Source of the DNA: a virus
DNA: 34,681 bases
Virus record (IMG/VR): IMGVR_UViG_3300034061_000520
Coordinates: 1 to 34,681 of that record
Direction: 5' to 3' (one strand)
Both the position numbers and the translations under genes were made by a program. This document shows positions 20,471-28,887 of this stretch, in pieces. The notes beneath the pieces are model-generated. The model made no database searches, had not been told where the DNA came from, and worked only from the letters and a program-made list of their open reading frames with translations. Within the stretch, counting starts at the first letter, position 1, and each line of letters begins with the position of its first letter.

Positions 20471-21718
20471 TTAAGGCTTTGCTGGCTTTGCTGGCTGACT
20501 TAAATCTAATCGTGGAGGTTTAGCTGTGCCGCTAGATGGGGCAAACTTGCTTAAATCACCAAACTTCTTAGGGTCTAATACAGGGCCTAGACTTGCATCG
20601 TATTCAGCAAGAGCGCCTGCGCTATAAGTTTTAGCTTTTAGTAGCTCACGAGCTTTTCTTTCAATTGCTGCATCTCTGTCAGCAAAAGCCTGTAGTCCTT
20701 GTGCCATCAGTTTTCTTCCTTGCTCTGAGTTGCCGAGCGATGGGAATACAGACAAGAAGGATTTAAATTCTAAGTCAGATGTAGAGCCTGATCCAGCAGC
20801 ACGAACCTGTGTAGCCGCATTAACTTGCAATGCTTGTGCCAATGCGTTTGCTGATGCTGTTTCGCTTTGGATGCCCAATGTTTGTGCTAAGTTAGCGCCA
20901 ATCTTAACTACTTCGCCGCCTCCTTTGCCAACTAATAGCGAGTTAATGGAGTTGGCTGTATTTGCTGCTGCTCTAGCCGAGTTTACTCGATCTGAAATAG
21001 CAGATACTTGTTTAGCGTCTAATTTCTCTAGTTCTGTATCGCCTGGGCTTACTGTTACCAATGGGCCTTTGCCCATAGTTTTGAACTCTGGAAAAGACAT
21101 TGTTTCAGGAATTATTCCCAATCTTTTTGCTTCTTGAAACTCACCAACGCTACCTGTAAGTTTGGTTTCTGTTGGTCTCATTAGTTTAGCTGCCTCAATC
21201 GGGTCTACCCCCGAAGCAGCAATAGCTTGCACAAACTTGTCAAAATCAATTCTTGGTGTTGTTGGCAGGTTAGCTCGTAATGCGCCTACCGTTTCTGCGG
21301 CAGCCATATCGCCACCAAACTCAGGGCGAGAAAGCAGATCTAATTGCGATCCTGGTGTAGTAGCCATAGGAATGTTTTGTGGCTGCATTGTTGTTGCACC
21401 TTGCATTGCTTTTTCAAAAGCAGCCTGACGCTCTAACTTACGCTTGTTTTCGCCTAATTGTTGTGCTGTTAGCAATTGCTTGAGCGTATTGTCAAACGAT
21501 GACTGATAGCCGCCAAATCCTGCGCCTAGTGCGCCAGCCAATGCCTGACCTGTGCTGATTGGTCTAGCCTGTGGGCCTGATGCGCCTAATAAAGCGATTA
21601 AAGCGCCAATGCCGCCCTGTGCCAATGCGTTACTTTGCATTTGCTGTGTTTGTTGCGGAGTTAGGGCGCTAGAGTAATCAGGCGGTGCGCCAAATAATGA
21701 GGCAATAAATTCATCCAT
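20471..21718 (-). CDS. Internal virion / ejection-type protein
   Basis: A 415-residue protein. The front is Gln/Ala rich (LTPQQTQQMQSNALAQGGIG) followed by an apolar Gly/Ala stretch (ALIALLGASGPQ, LAGALGAGFGGY). The rest is helical with an Ala-rich coiled part (RVNSARAAANTANSINSLLV). It ends Pro/Lys-rich. I recognise the arrangement from podovirus genomes as unnamed internal virion proteins. The order 301-415-659 residues mirrors the ejection trios of other podoviruses. This is inference from order and composition. Confidence 0.6.
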   Translation of the reverse strand: MDEFIASLFGAPPDYSSALTPQQTQQMQSNALAQGGIGALIALLGASGPQARPISTGQALAGALGAGFGGYQSSFDNTLKQLLTAQQLGENKRKLERQAAFEKAMQGATTMQPQNIPMATTPGSQLDLLSRPEFGGDMAAAETVGALRANLPTTPRIDFDKFVQAIAASGVDPIEAAKLMRPTETKLTGSVGEFQEAKRLGIIPETMSFPEFKTMGKGPLVTVSPGDTELEKLDAKQVSAISDRVNSARAAANTANSINSLLVGKGGGEVVKIGANLAQTLGIQSETASANALAQALQVNAATQVRAAGSGSTSDLEFKSFLSVFPSLGNSEQGRKLMAQGLQAFADRDAAIERKARELLKAKTYSAGALAEYDASLGPVLDPKKFGDLSKFAPSSGTAKPPRLDLSQPAKPAKP

Positions 21719-21722
21719 TTTT

Positions 21723-22628
21723 CTATCCTAGTAAAGAATTTGGGTTTAGCTGTGGCGATCTAGCTTGCAATAAATTAAGTATTCCTGAGTAATCTACTGA
21801 ACCTTGTGGCATTGTGCTACCTCTAAATTGTGCTTGTTGTTGAGGCTGTTGTGGCTGTGGTTGCTGACCTATTAGACTCCTACCTAAACGAGCAATGTCC
21901 AAAGCATCTCTTACGCTTAAAACTCCTGCTGGAACTGCTTGGCCGCCAAAACTAATAGAACTAGCTGGGACTAGTTGTCCAAAAGCATTTACCGCAGGGA
22001 GTCCGTTTGTGCCTAGCATATAGCTAGAACCGATAGCTCCACCACCAGAAAGCCCTGTTCCTAATACCGTTCCTGGAGCAAGCTGAGCAGATAACCCTGC
22101 GCCAGCACCGCCTACTCCGCCAGCCGCAGGTAATGCAGCGCTTAAACTGCCAACGCCGCTTAACCCAGCTCCAGTTGCCCCTAGACCACCAGCTAGGGCA
22201 GAACCGCCCGAAACTCCTAATCCAGCAGCAGCTTGTGTTGCGGCAATTCCAGATGCAGTACCAGCCCCAGTCAGCGCTCCTACTGTGCCACCGCTTGCTA
22301 GTAAACCGCCACTAGCGCCTGCTCCAGCAGTTAATCCTGTTCCAGCAGCAGCACCGCCAGCAGCACCGCCAGCAGCCGTTCCAGCAGAGCCAGCAGCAGC
22401 GCCACCAAAAGCGCCTCCAGCAGCAGCTCCAGCAGTAGCAGCCGCAGCAGCTACAGTTATCCAGCCGCCAGGGATTTCTCTGTTTACAAACTTATCTACC
22501 TCAGCCAATCCGCTACCAATAACAGGGCCAGGGTCAATAGATGCGAAAGCATCTCCTATGGCAGGGCCAGGGTCAATATCAGCCAATGAATCACTAACAT
22601 TGCTTATTTGTTTTTCTACCCAACCCAT
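21723..22628 (-). CDS. Gly/Ala-rich internal virion protein
   Basis: A 301-residue protein. The front carries three DPGP steps (DIDPGP, SIDPGP with spacing ~14), then a long Gly/Ala tract from about residue 60 to 190 (for example AAAAATAGAAAGGAFGGAAA), which could insert in a membrane. The end is a Gln/Pro-rich stretch (QQPQPQQPQQQ) and SPQLNPNSLLG. It is likely an ejection protein that makes a channel in the cell envelope. This role is inferred from similar proteins in podovirus ejection clusters. Confidence 0.6.
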   Translation of the reverse strand: MGWVEKQISNVSDSLADIDPGPAIGDAFASIDPGPVIGSGLAEVDKFVNREIPGGWITVAAAAATAGAAAGGAFGGAAAGSAGTAAGGAAGGAAAGTGLTAGAGASGGLLASGGTVGALTGAGTASGIAATQAAAGLGVSGGSALAGGLGATGAGLSGVGSLSAALPAAGGVGGAGAGLSAQLAPGTVLGTGLSGGGAIGSSYMLGTNGLPAVNAFGQLVPASSISFGGQAVPAGVLSVRDALDIARLGRSLIGQQPQPQQPQQQAQFRGSTMPQGSVDYSGILNLLQARSPQLNPNSLLG

Positions 22629-23014
22629 TATTTACCCCTATTTAAATCCACCATATATTTAAAATCTTGAATATCAGAAGATTTAATAATTAACTTATTT
22701 ATTTCTAATATTCTTTTCATTTTTACATCAGAAAAGTCTTTTACATACATTACTTTAAATCCAGCAGATTTCATTTGGTTTATAAAGTATTTTACTGCTT
22801 TTACTACATAAAATGCTTTATCAATGCTATAAAAATGCGCTTCTACTTTTTGAAACCCAACTATTGTCATAAAACACAAAGAATTTTTTTGCCTTACAAA
22901 TAAGGAATTTCCATCTAAAAGGCGCTCATAAATAATTGGCAAAACTCGCTCTGCCTCTCCATTTTGGCAAGTATGATCTTTTTTAATTATGTCAATAACG
23001 GTTAATTCTTTCAT
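22628..23014 (-). CDS. AT-rich-coded protein of unknown function (GNAT-like guess)
   Basis: A 128-residue protein with alternating helices and strands: IIKKDHTCQNGEAERVLPII, NSLFVRQKNSLCFMTIVGFQ, and a helix (AVKYFINQMKSAGFKVMYVK). The pattern looks a little like a shortened GNAT acetyltransferase but lacks the acetyl-CoA loop, so I give no function. Codons are clearly more AT-rich than flanking virion genes. It forms a two-gene island with the oxygenase-like gene just upstream; the stop shares a base with the next start. Confidence 0.6.
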   Translation of the reverse strand: MKELTVIDIIKKDHTCQNGEAERVLPIIYERLLDGNSLFVRQKNSLCFMTIVGFQKVEAHFYSIDKAFYVVKAVKYFINQMKSAGFKVMYVKDFSDVKMKRILEINKLIIKSSDIQDFKYMVDLNRGK

Positions 23015-23530
23015 TTAATGTATAGCATTTGTTTCTTTAAGCATATTGCAAACCTCATCGTAACTAAAGCTGTCAGAACTTATGCAGACCGCAATTCTTT
23101 CGGTTGGGATTAAATCTAAACAATCAACCCCATGAATTTTGTCTACATTTAAACAGTAAATATCTCCATCTTTAGCAACAAAACTAGATAATGCAGTTAG
23201 CCCACCTTTTTCAAAAACCTTACCGTTTGTTTGATTTTCTACTTGATAACTTTTTGCATAACCATCGTAAAAACTTGTTTTGTAATTTCCAGCCTTAATA
23301 TAAAAATTTATTACAACTTTTGAACCGCTATCCGTATGAGGAGGAACTTCATTATTTATCTTCATCAAAGAAACAGTAAACAAATTATGATATTTTGTTG
23401 GCAATATATCTAATATGTTTTTATTTAAATTATTTAAATCAAGATAGCTAATTATTCCGTCATAAGATACACGCTCTTTTCCTTCTGTGTATGCTAAATT
23501 CTTAAATTTTGTATTTAATTTGCAAAACAT
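23015..23530 (-). CDS. 2OG-Fe(II) oxygenase-like protein
   Basis: A 171-residue protein with the double-stranded beta-helix oxygenase signature: His65-x-Asp67 (VPPHTDSGSKVVINFYI), distal His133 (NVDKIHGVD) and Arg145 (TERIAVCIS) 12 residues later, where 2-oxoglutarate usually binds. Such enzymes hydroxylate proteins, nucleic acids or small molecules. The coding sequence is AT-rich and the 68-bp upstream gap is extremely AT-rich, so it and its neighbour look like late acquisitions inside the virion operon. The substrate is unknown. Confidence 0.65.
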   Translation of the reverse strand: MFCKLNTKFKNLAYTEGKERVSYDGIISYLDLNNLNKNILDILPTKYHNLFTVSLMKINNEVPPHTDSGSKVVINFYIKAGNYKTSFYDGYAKSYQVENQTNGKVFEKGGLTALSSFVAKDGDIYCLNVDKIHGVDCLDLIPTERIAVCISSDSFSYDEVCNMLKETNAIH

Positions 23531-23598
23531 TTTTTATGTTTCCATGCCTTAGCGCTTCAAATTTAATTTAGCTACGACTAATTTTTTTATATTTTTAA
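23531..23598 (-). promoter_or_regulatory. AT-rich gap before the oxygenase-like gene
   Basis: A 68-bp gap, mostly A and T, sits ahead of the two-gene island on the minus strand. It contains a short inverted repeat TTAG-6-CTAA and A-runs. It could be a separate promoter of the kind that accompanies inserted phage genes. I cannot identify convincing -35 and -10 boxes. Confidence 0.3.
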
Positions 23599-24516
23599 TT
23601 ACATAAAATAACCTAACAATCCTCCAGCCCCAGCTCCTATTGCAGAGGAAAGACCTGGTGATCCAAAGTCAAATGCCCTGTTTAGTGCATAGCCGCCTAA
23701 ACCGCCAGCCAAAGCACCGCCCAACACCCCTGTCGTTCTGTTTGTACTCATTGGAGTTTGTGTTGTCTGTGATCCATAGCCACCCATAGGCGAACCATAT
23801 ACCGATGACAAATAACCTTGCAACTGTTGGTATGGCAGTTGTTGGCCAAATGAGAACCTTGCCATTTGCTCTTGTAGCGGCAATCCGGCAATAGCTTCTC
23901 TTTGTGCGCCTACTTCAGCTAAAGTTTGTGATGGCAGGAACTGTTGCCCATAAATAGCTGGGGCTGATTGCGCCAATGCCGCTTGAGCTAATTGAGCCTG
24001 CTGCTGTAATCCACGCTCTGCTTGGAACTGCGATCCGGCAATATTAGATGTTACATCGCCTAATGCACGACCAAAACCTTCTGTAGCTGTGCCTAATGCT
24101 CGTTCCATTGCGCCAGAGCCTAAACGACCAGACTTAGAATAAAGACTAGAAATGCCTGGCAATACCTGTTGGCTAAACTGCTGCTCTAATGGGCGAGTAG
24201 CTGCCTGTATCATTTGTGCTTGATATGGGTTTGCGTTTAAGAATCCACCTGCTGCTGTTTGCCCTACTTGACCTAACGCTGATCCAAAAGCCTGTTGAGC
24301 CTGTTGCAATACAGGGCTTTGCTGTCTTGCCAAGTTTTCCTGCTGTTGCAAAGCAGTCAAAGTTTGCTCAGATGGGTTTACATATGTTTGACCAGGAAAG
24401 AAGGTAGGCTGTTGACCTGTCAAAAATAAGCTCTGCGCCCTTTCTAGCCCTTGTGTAAGGTATGGCAGTAACGCTGGGTCTATGCTTGAGGTCTGTGTTG
24501 TTGTTTGATCGGCCAT
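23599..24516 (-). CDS. Gln-rich internal virion / DNA-transfer-type protein
   Basis: A 305-residue protein: a Gln/Thr-rich front (MADQTTTQTSSIDPALLPYL), a Gln/Ala helical body (QQAQLAQAALAQSAPAIYG), and a Gly-rich apolar end (TTGVLGGALAGGLGGYALNR and AIGAGAGGLLGYFM) that could insert in a membrane. This matches podovirus DNA-transfer proteins in layout. It is separated from the rest of the ejection cluster only by the AT-rich island, which supports a later insertion of that island. Confidence 0.6.
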   Translation of the reverse strand: MADQTTTQTSSIDPALLPYLTQGLERAQSLFLTGQQPTFFPGQTYVNPSEQTLTALQQQENLARQQSPVLQQAQQAFGSALGQVGQTAAGGFLNANPYQAQMIQAATRPLEQQFSQQVLPGISSLYSKSGRLGSGAMERALGTATEGFGRALGDVTSNIAGSQFQAERGLQQQAQLAQAALAQSAPAIYGQQFLPSQTLAEVGAQREAIAGLPLQEQMARFSFGQQLPYQQLQGYLSSVYGSPMGGYGSQTTQTPMSTNRTTGVLGGALAGGLGGYALNRAFDFGSPGLSSAIGAGAGGLLGYFM

Positions 24517-24527
24517 AATATCTTCCT

Positions 24528-25325
24528 TTATCCTACGATTACATATTTATAAGTTTTGCCTGCTACAGTATTAGCTGGATGGCTAATAGTTGCGCTTCCG
24601 TTTGTTTGTGCTGAAATGTATGCTTCTGTAAACAAGTTACTTGTGTATCCATTCGATGACAGATACGATAATGTTGCAATGATTGATGGAGTTACTGGTC
24701 TTGTTGGCGATGATTGGGCTGCAAAATGCTCAATGCTGACATCAACATCGGTTGGTCTCCAAACTAACTCTACATAATCATCTTTTTCTAATGCAATAAA
24801 AAAGTTTAGTGATGCAATAGCTTGGCTTGCTGCACCGCTTGATTTTCTTGGTTTAATACCAAACTCACTATTGCTATTTGCTACATTTGTACCGTTTTTG
24901 CTAAACCAAATGCTGACTGTTTGCACATCGTTTGTAGTATTTACAAGTTGCACACTAAACTGAATGTTGTAGAGTCCTGAGTAATCTACGGTTAGTTTTG
25001 TATTATCTACAAGACTAGCACCTAGCGCATAATCCGTAGTGCTAAACGACATAATATTGGCTGCCGTTGTAGTCGTGGCAGCTTGGTCTGTGTCATCTTG
25101 CACCGCTAAATAGGGAAAAAACAATGCAGTAGATACATCGTCAGAAGGTATCAAGATAATGCTTGATCCTGCTCCGATACGAGCATCCGTAATCGTTGTG
25201 GTTGCTGCACCGCCTGTTGCTAATGTAACTGTGCCGGTATTGTTGGTTTTGCCATCCATAATGCCATTAACGATTTCAGCGACTGCTCGCTGATCTCCAC
25301 CAAAAGGCGGTAATCGTCTAAACAT
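24528..25325 (-). CDS. Virion fibre-like protein with C1q/TNF-like middle
   Basis: A 265-residue protein. The front (RRLPPFGGDQRAVAEIVNGI, DGKTNNTGTVTLATGGAA) recurs in phage head- or tail-fibre proteins as an attachment part. Residues ~95-190 form a beta-rich unit (YSGLYNIQFSVQLVNTTNDV, LEKDDYVELVW) that looks like a C1q/TNF jelly roll. The end (ISAQTNGSATISHPANTVAG) is strand-rich. Decoration or accessory fibre is the likely role. It abuts the nozzle gene with 1-bp overlap. Confidence 0.65.
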   Translation of the reverse strand: MFRRLPPFGGDQRAVAEIVNGIMDGKTNNTGTVTLATGGAATTTITDARIGAGSSIILIPSDDVSTALFFPYLAVQDDTDQAATTTTAANIMSFSTTDYALGASLVDNTKLTVDYSGLYNIQFSVQLVNTTNDVQTVSIWFSKNGTNVANSNSEFGIKPRKSSGAASQAIASLNFFIALEKDDYVELVWRPTDVDVSIEHFAAQSSPTRPVTPSIIATLSYLSSNGYTSNLFTEAYISAQTNGSATISHPANTVAGKTYKYVIVG

Positions 25326-26989
25326 TATCGAGTCCCTAGTCCATTTAAGTCTATATCAGTTCCAACGGCAGAAGTCCACATACCTGTAGGTGTTAATTGT
25401 AACCTATGGTATCTACCTATGCCACGAATACTTACACGGTTTTCTGAGTCTGCTACGACTTGAGAGCCAAATACTACTTGCTCGTTTAACAGTCTGCGAG
25501 AGAACAATGCCACATTAGCAGAGCCATTATCTACAATCGGCTTTGCCATCGTAATAGCTGAAGTAGTGCTTGGTATCTCTACATCTCCTGTTTCTATCGT
25601 AGCCGTCATAGGCGCACCAGAAAATGTAATGATTTTTGCATTTTTAACGCCTGCAAACTGCATCTTACCGCCAAGCCAAACTCGGTCATCAAAGCTAGAC
25701 TGAATCTGCTCTAAAGTACCAAACACATCTAACCCCTCTAAGGTAAAGGCTGGTGATGATGAGGAAGCTACTCTACTTACTGATGTAGTGCCGCTAGACC
25801 AAGCGTTAGTCTGGAAGTTAAAAATCAATAATTTATCTGGAACGGCAGAAGATACAGAGGCATAAGACCAAACAATTAGTTTCCTAAATGGGTCTACTGC
25901 AACGGACATTAAATTTAACAATCCTTCATCTGCATCGCTGTAAAAAAAGCGATTTACCTTCTCATTTCCAATCGGGATAATTTGCTGACCGTCACAAGCA
26001 TAGAAGCCATCACTAGCTAAAAAGAACGATGTGCCGCCATACTGAATAATGGAGTTTGGCTCGTAGCACCCTAAATTACGGCTAATATTGTCAAACTGGA
26101 ATACCAATGGGCTTCCAACATACGACATACGGTGGATTGCTCGATCTAAAAAGACTAGCCCAAACTCGCCACCAGTTACGCCAACTACTGCGCCACCATC
26201 GGGGATGTCTTGAAAATCTGCCTGCGTTGTTGCGCTGTTAGCCCATGAGCTTTCATCGCCTAAAGCAGACCATTGCACCCGATTAGGAAAGGTTGAACCT
26301 ACATAGCCGGAAACAACAAAATCCCGAACTACAGTTACATAACGAGAGGCAGGTGCGTCTGCTGCTAAATCTTGAAATGTAGCAGAAGAATTAAGGTTGT
26401 ATCCTTGTAGACGATTGCCACCGTTTGCAGCAACAATTACATTACCAAACTGAGTAAACCGCCAACGCTGATCTGTTGGTGTTGTGTAAGTAAAGACTAC
26501 TGTGCCTGTGTCTGCGCCACTTACAATATTTGTGCCTGCATCGTCATAAGTAAAAGTCGTAGCCGTAGGTACGGTTAAAATTGTAAATGTGCCGTTAATA
26601 TCAGTATTTCCTACGGCAGTTACCGTTACAACATCCCCAATAGAATACAAGTGATTGGCAGAAGTTGTAATTGTTACTACATTTGTAGTTCTTGCAACAG
26701 TCGTAATACTACGGCCTGCCTTAGACACATTATCTAAAGACAAGTCTGTAGCGTCTAACTTAAATAGCTTTGTTGGCCCACCAGCTAATACTATAGTTGC
26801 TCCTGCTGATGTTTTGCCAGCAACCACATTGTTTAGGTTTTCTGAGGCAGAGTCCGAGTAATCAACTGCTGATTTAATTGGGCCATAACCTACGGCTTGT
26901 GGAAAGACATTTTCTGCCTTTTGCAAACCATTAGTAATGCCAGGCTGGTCAGGAGTCCACTCACCAAACGAAATTCTACTTATTGCCAT
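25325..26989 (-). CDS. Tail nozzle / hub-type beta-propeller protein (gp10 or tubular B-like)
   Basis: A 554-residue, beta-rich protein. The front (ISFGEWTPDQPGITNGLQKA, ENVFPQAVGYGPI) is typical of P22 gp10-like and tail-tubular-B-like nozzle proteins. A small inserted domain near residues 95-165 (TTNVVTITTSANHLYSIGDV, NGTFTILTVPTATTFTY) resembles add-on beta domains of phage tails. Blades follow (GGEFGLVFLDRAIHRMSYVG, SFFLASDGFYACDGQQIIPI). Near residue 415 it holds DVFGTLEQIQSSFDD, repeated in the neighbouring gene. It would close and gate the short tail. Confidence 0.75.
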   Translation of the reverse strand: MAISRISFGEWTPDQPGITNGLQKAENVFPQAVGYGPIKSAVDYSDSASENLNNVVAGKTSAGATIVLAGGPTKLFKLDATDLSLDNVSKAGRSITTVARTTNVVTITTSANHLYSIGDVVTVTAVGNTDINGTFTILTVPTATTFTYDDAGTNIVSGADTGTVVFTYTTPTDQRWRFTQFGNVIVAANGGNRLQGYNLNSSATFQDLAADAPASRYVTVVRDFVVSGYVGSTFPNRVQWSALGDESSWANSATTQADFQDIPDGGAVVGVTGGEFGLVFLDRAIHRMSYVGSPLVFQFDNISRNLGCYEPNSIIQYGGTSFFLASDGFYACDGQQIIPIGNEKVNRFFYSDADEGLLNLMSVAVDPFRKLIVWSYASVSSAVPDKLLIFNFQTNAWSSGTTSVSRVASSSSPAFTLEGLDVFGTLEQIQSSFDDRVWLGGKMQFAGVKNAKIITFSGAPMTATIETGDVEIPSTTSAITMAKPIVDNGSANVALFSRRLLNEQVVFGSQVVADSENRVSIRGIGRYHRLQLTPTGMWTSAVGTDIDLNGLGTR

Positions 26990-27864
26990 GTCTGATTCCC
27001 AATAGATTTATCTGTCCAGTTTGGATTATTTGCAGGTACATTATCCCAGCTTGTTGAGTCGGCACTAGCATCTACCCATACATCTGCGGAAGGTGTTTCT
27101 GGTGTCCAGCTTTCTGAGCCAGGCGTTTCGTCTGTCCATTCATCGCCTAAAATGCGACCTAAACAAACTACTGTAGCGTTACCGTTTATAGAGCCAATCG
27201 CAGAAAATACCGCAATCGCACTAGCATTTACTGTAGCTACACCATTAACCTCTGCTGAACCGCTATATTGCACCCCACCAAGGGCTGTAACCGTTGCTGT
27301 GCCGTTTATTTGACCCGAGCCAAGGCGTAGCCTTATTGCATCTGCAACAACCGTTCCTGAGCCTGTTATAGCGCCCTCAAACAGTCTTATGCGCTGACAA
27401 GCTGCCGTTACTTCTGCCGAGCCTGTTACGCTTGCAACTCCACCTCGTATAGCGTGGCCGTTAGCATTTACTGTGCCAAAGCCTGTAATTGATCCTGTGC
27501 CTACTCGTACTCTTGTGCCGTTAGCCGCTACTGTAGCGCTGCCTGTAATACTGCCGTTAGCGTTGCGAATAGCATGAGCATTAGCCGCTACTGCTGCTGT
27601 GCCGTTTATTGCGCCAGAGTTAGTCCGAGTCCTAATGCTATCGGCTGTTACTGTACCTGTTCCGTTTATTGCGCCTGCTACGGTTCTTGTTCTAATAGCC
27701 TCTGCATTTACATTACCAGTTCCAGCAACAGCGCCATCAGCGTAACGGATACAGGTATCTGCTGAGTTCCAAATTGGGTCATCAAAGCTAACATTTATCT
27801 GCTCCAGCGTTCCAAAGAGATCAATGTCATCTATTGTGAACGGGCCACAATAATCGGCAGGCAT
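26980..27864 (-). CDS. Repeat-rich virion protein (~10 repeats of about 20 residues)
   Basis: A 294-residue protein. Residues ~10-30 carry DLFGTLEQINVSFDD, nearly the same as a segment of the nozzle protein. From about residue 46 to 240 follow about ten units with consensus G-S/A-I-N/T-G-T/S-x-T-V-x-A-N-x-x-x-I-R-x-R, each likely one or two beta strands, suggesting a beta-solenoid fibre. The end is Trp-rich (DEWTDETPGSESWTPETPSA, NPNWTDKSIGNQTW). It could be a tail spike or side fibre, or a measuring rod. It overlaps the nozzle gene by 10 bp. Confidence 0.6.
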   Translation of the reverse strand: MPADYCGPFTIDDIDLFGTLEQINVSFDDPIWNSADTCIRYADGAVAGTGNVNAEAIRTRTVAGAINGTGTVTADSIRTRTNSGAINGTAAVAANAHAIRNANGSITGSATVAANGTRVRVGTGSITGFGTVNANGHAIRGGVASVTGSAEVTAACQRIRLFEGAITGSGTVVADAIRLRLGSGQINGTATVTALGGVQYSGSAEVNGVATVNASAIAVFSAIGSINGNATVVCLGRILGDEWTDETPGSESWTPETPSADVWVDASADSTSWDNVPANNPNWTDKSIGNQTWQ

Positions 27865-27870
27865 TGTCCA

Positions 27871-28257
27871 TTACGCCAAGGTAACGGTAAGACTAGCTGA
27901 TGCAATCTTAAAAATATCGCCTGTATCGATTGCTTTCGATGCGTCTAAGGCTGTGTGATACAGCATATTGCCAGTAGTCTGTGCATCCCAAATACCGATC
28001 CAGCCAATCGTTCCCCAGTTGCCTGTAGCTTGTGGGAAAGTAATATCAGCACTTGTTGCGCTTGCACCGTTAGATGGGGCAGCAAAAGTAGCAGATTGGC
28101 GAATATACGAGCCGCCACTAACTTCTGTACCTGTGCCAGCATCGGTAGGATCAGCAGTATGCAAACTGATATATACGGCTGCTGGAGCAGTAAAGGTAGT
28201 AGCTCGTAATGTGCCGTTAATTAGCGCATCTTCAAGGTAGTTTGAGATTTCAGCCAT
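27871..28257 (-). CDS. Small virion structural protein
   Basis: A 128-residue beta-rich protein: SNYLEDALINGTLRATTFTA, VYISLHTADPTDAGTGTEVS, WGTIGWIGIWDAQTTGNMLY and a final TGDIFKIASASLTVTL. Similar short proteins with VYISLHTADPT and GTIxxIGIxDA are common in phage structural modules and are often called tail-fibre-like. A place between adaptor and nozzle genes fits a tail or connector part. Confidence 0.65.
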   Translation of the reverse strand: MAEISNYLEDALINGTLRATTFTAPAAVYISLHTADPTDAGTGTEVSGGSYIRQSATFAAPSNGASATSADITFPQATGNWGTIGWIGIWDAQTTGNMLYHTALDASKAIDTGDIFKIASASLTVTLA

Positions 28258-28264
28258 GATAGTC

Positions 28265-28885
28265 CTATCGTGAGGTAAGTTTCATTTGTAAGGGAATACC
28301 CGAATACTCGCCACCTTGGTCTGCATCGGAAATGTTTTTAACTGCTCTATCGTACAAAGTTGCCCATGTATTAGAACGAGCATCGTTAATTAAGTAAGGC
28401 TCTGCCTCTATCAATGCGCCATAAAGCAGGGCATCGGGATAATTAGCAAGGAATACATTAGAAGGGTTTGAGCCGGACAATACAGGTGGCCGTGCGTAGT
28501 ACAGAATCTCTAATACATAAGCCGCATCGGGTTCTGGAGCAAACTGAAACTCTGCTGCCAAGACCGTATAAAACACAGGAAGGCCAGACTGATCTGCTCT
28601 AGCATCTCTTGTGAAGGCGCTAGGGGACAGATAAGTAACAGGCATCCGAGGGTTTCCCTGCGTAAACAGGTCACGAATCTCTAAAAAGTCCGTAGGCAGG
28701 GCCACTCGTGAATCTCCGCTAACCATAGGCGCTGTGGCCGACTTTAGCATTAAGCGAGTACGCAACTCTCTTGCTAGGCGAATCTCTGCAAAACGGATAA
28801 AGTCAGGAATCTGCGAGGATAAGTCGCTACGGCCTAAGTAGCCTGCGACTGATGCCTGCAAATCCGTGTAGTTTGTATACGCCAT
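28265..28885 (-). CDS. Head-tail adaptor protein
   Basis: A 206-residue mostly helical protein: MAYTNYTDLQASVAGYLGRS, then IPDFIRFAEIRLARELRTRL, VALPTDFLEIRDLF and YPDALLYGALIEAEPYLIND. This order is typical of the gp4/tubular-A-like adaptors that sit under the portal and recruit the tail nozzle. It lies in the right place between capsid and nozzle genes. It is 2 bp downstream of the glycosyltransferase stop. Confidence 0.8.
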   Translation of the reverse strand: MAYTNYTDLQASVAGYLGRSDLSSQIPDFIRFAEIRLARELRTRLMLKSATAPMVSGDSRVALPTDFLEIRDLFTQGNPRMPVTYLSPSAFTRDARADQSGLPVFYTVLAAEFQFAPEPDAAYVLEILYYARPPVLSGSNPSNVFLANYPDALLYGALIEAEPYLINDARSNTWATLYDRAVKNISDADQGGEYSGIPLQMKLTSR

Positions 28886-28887
28886 AT

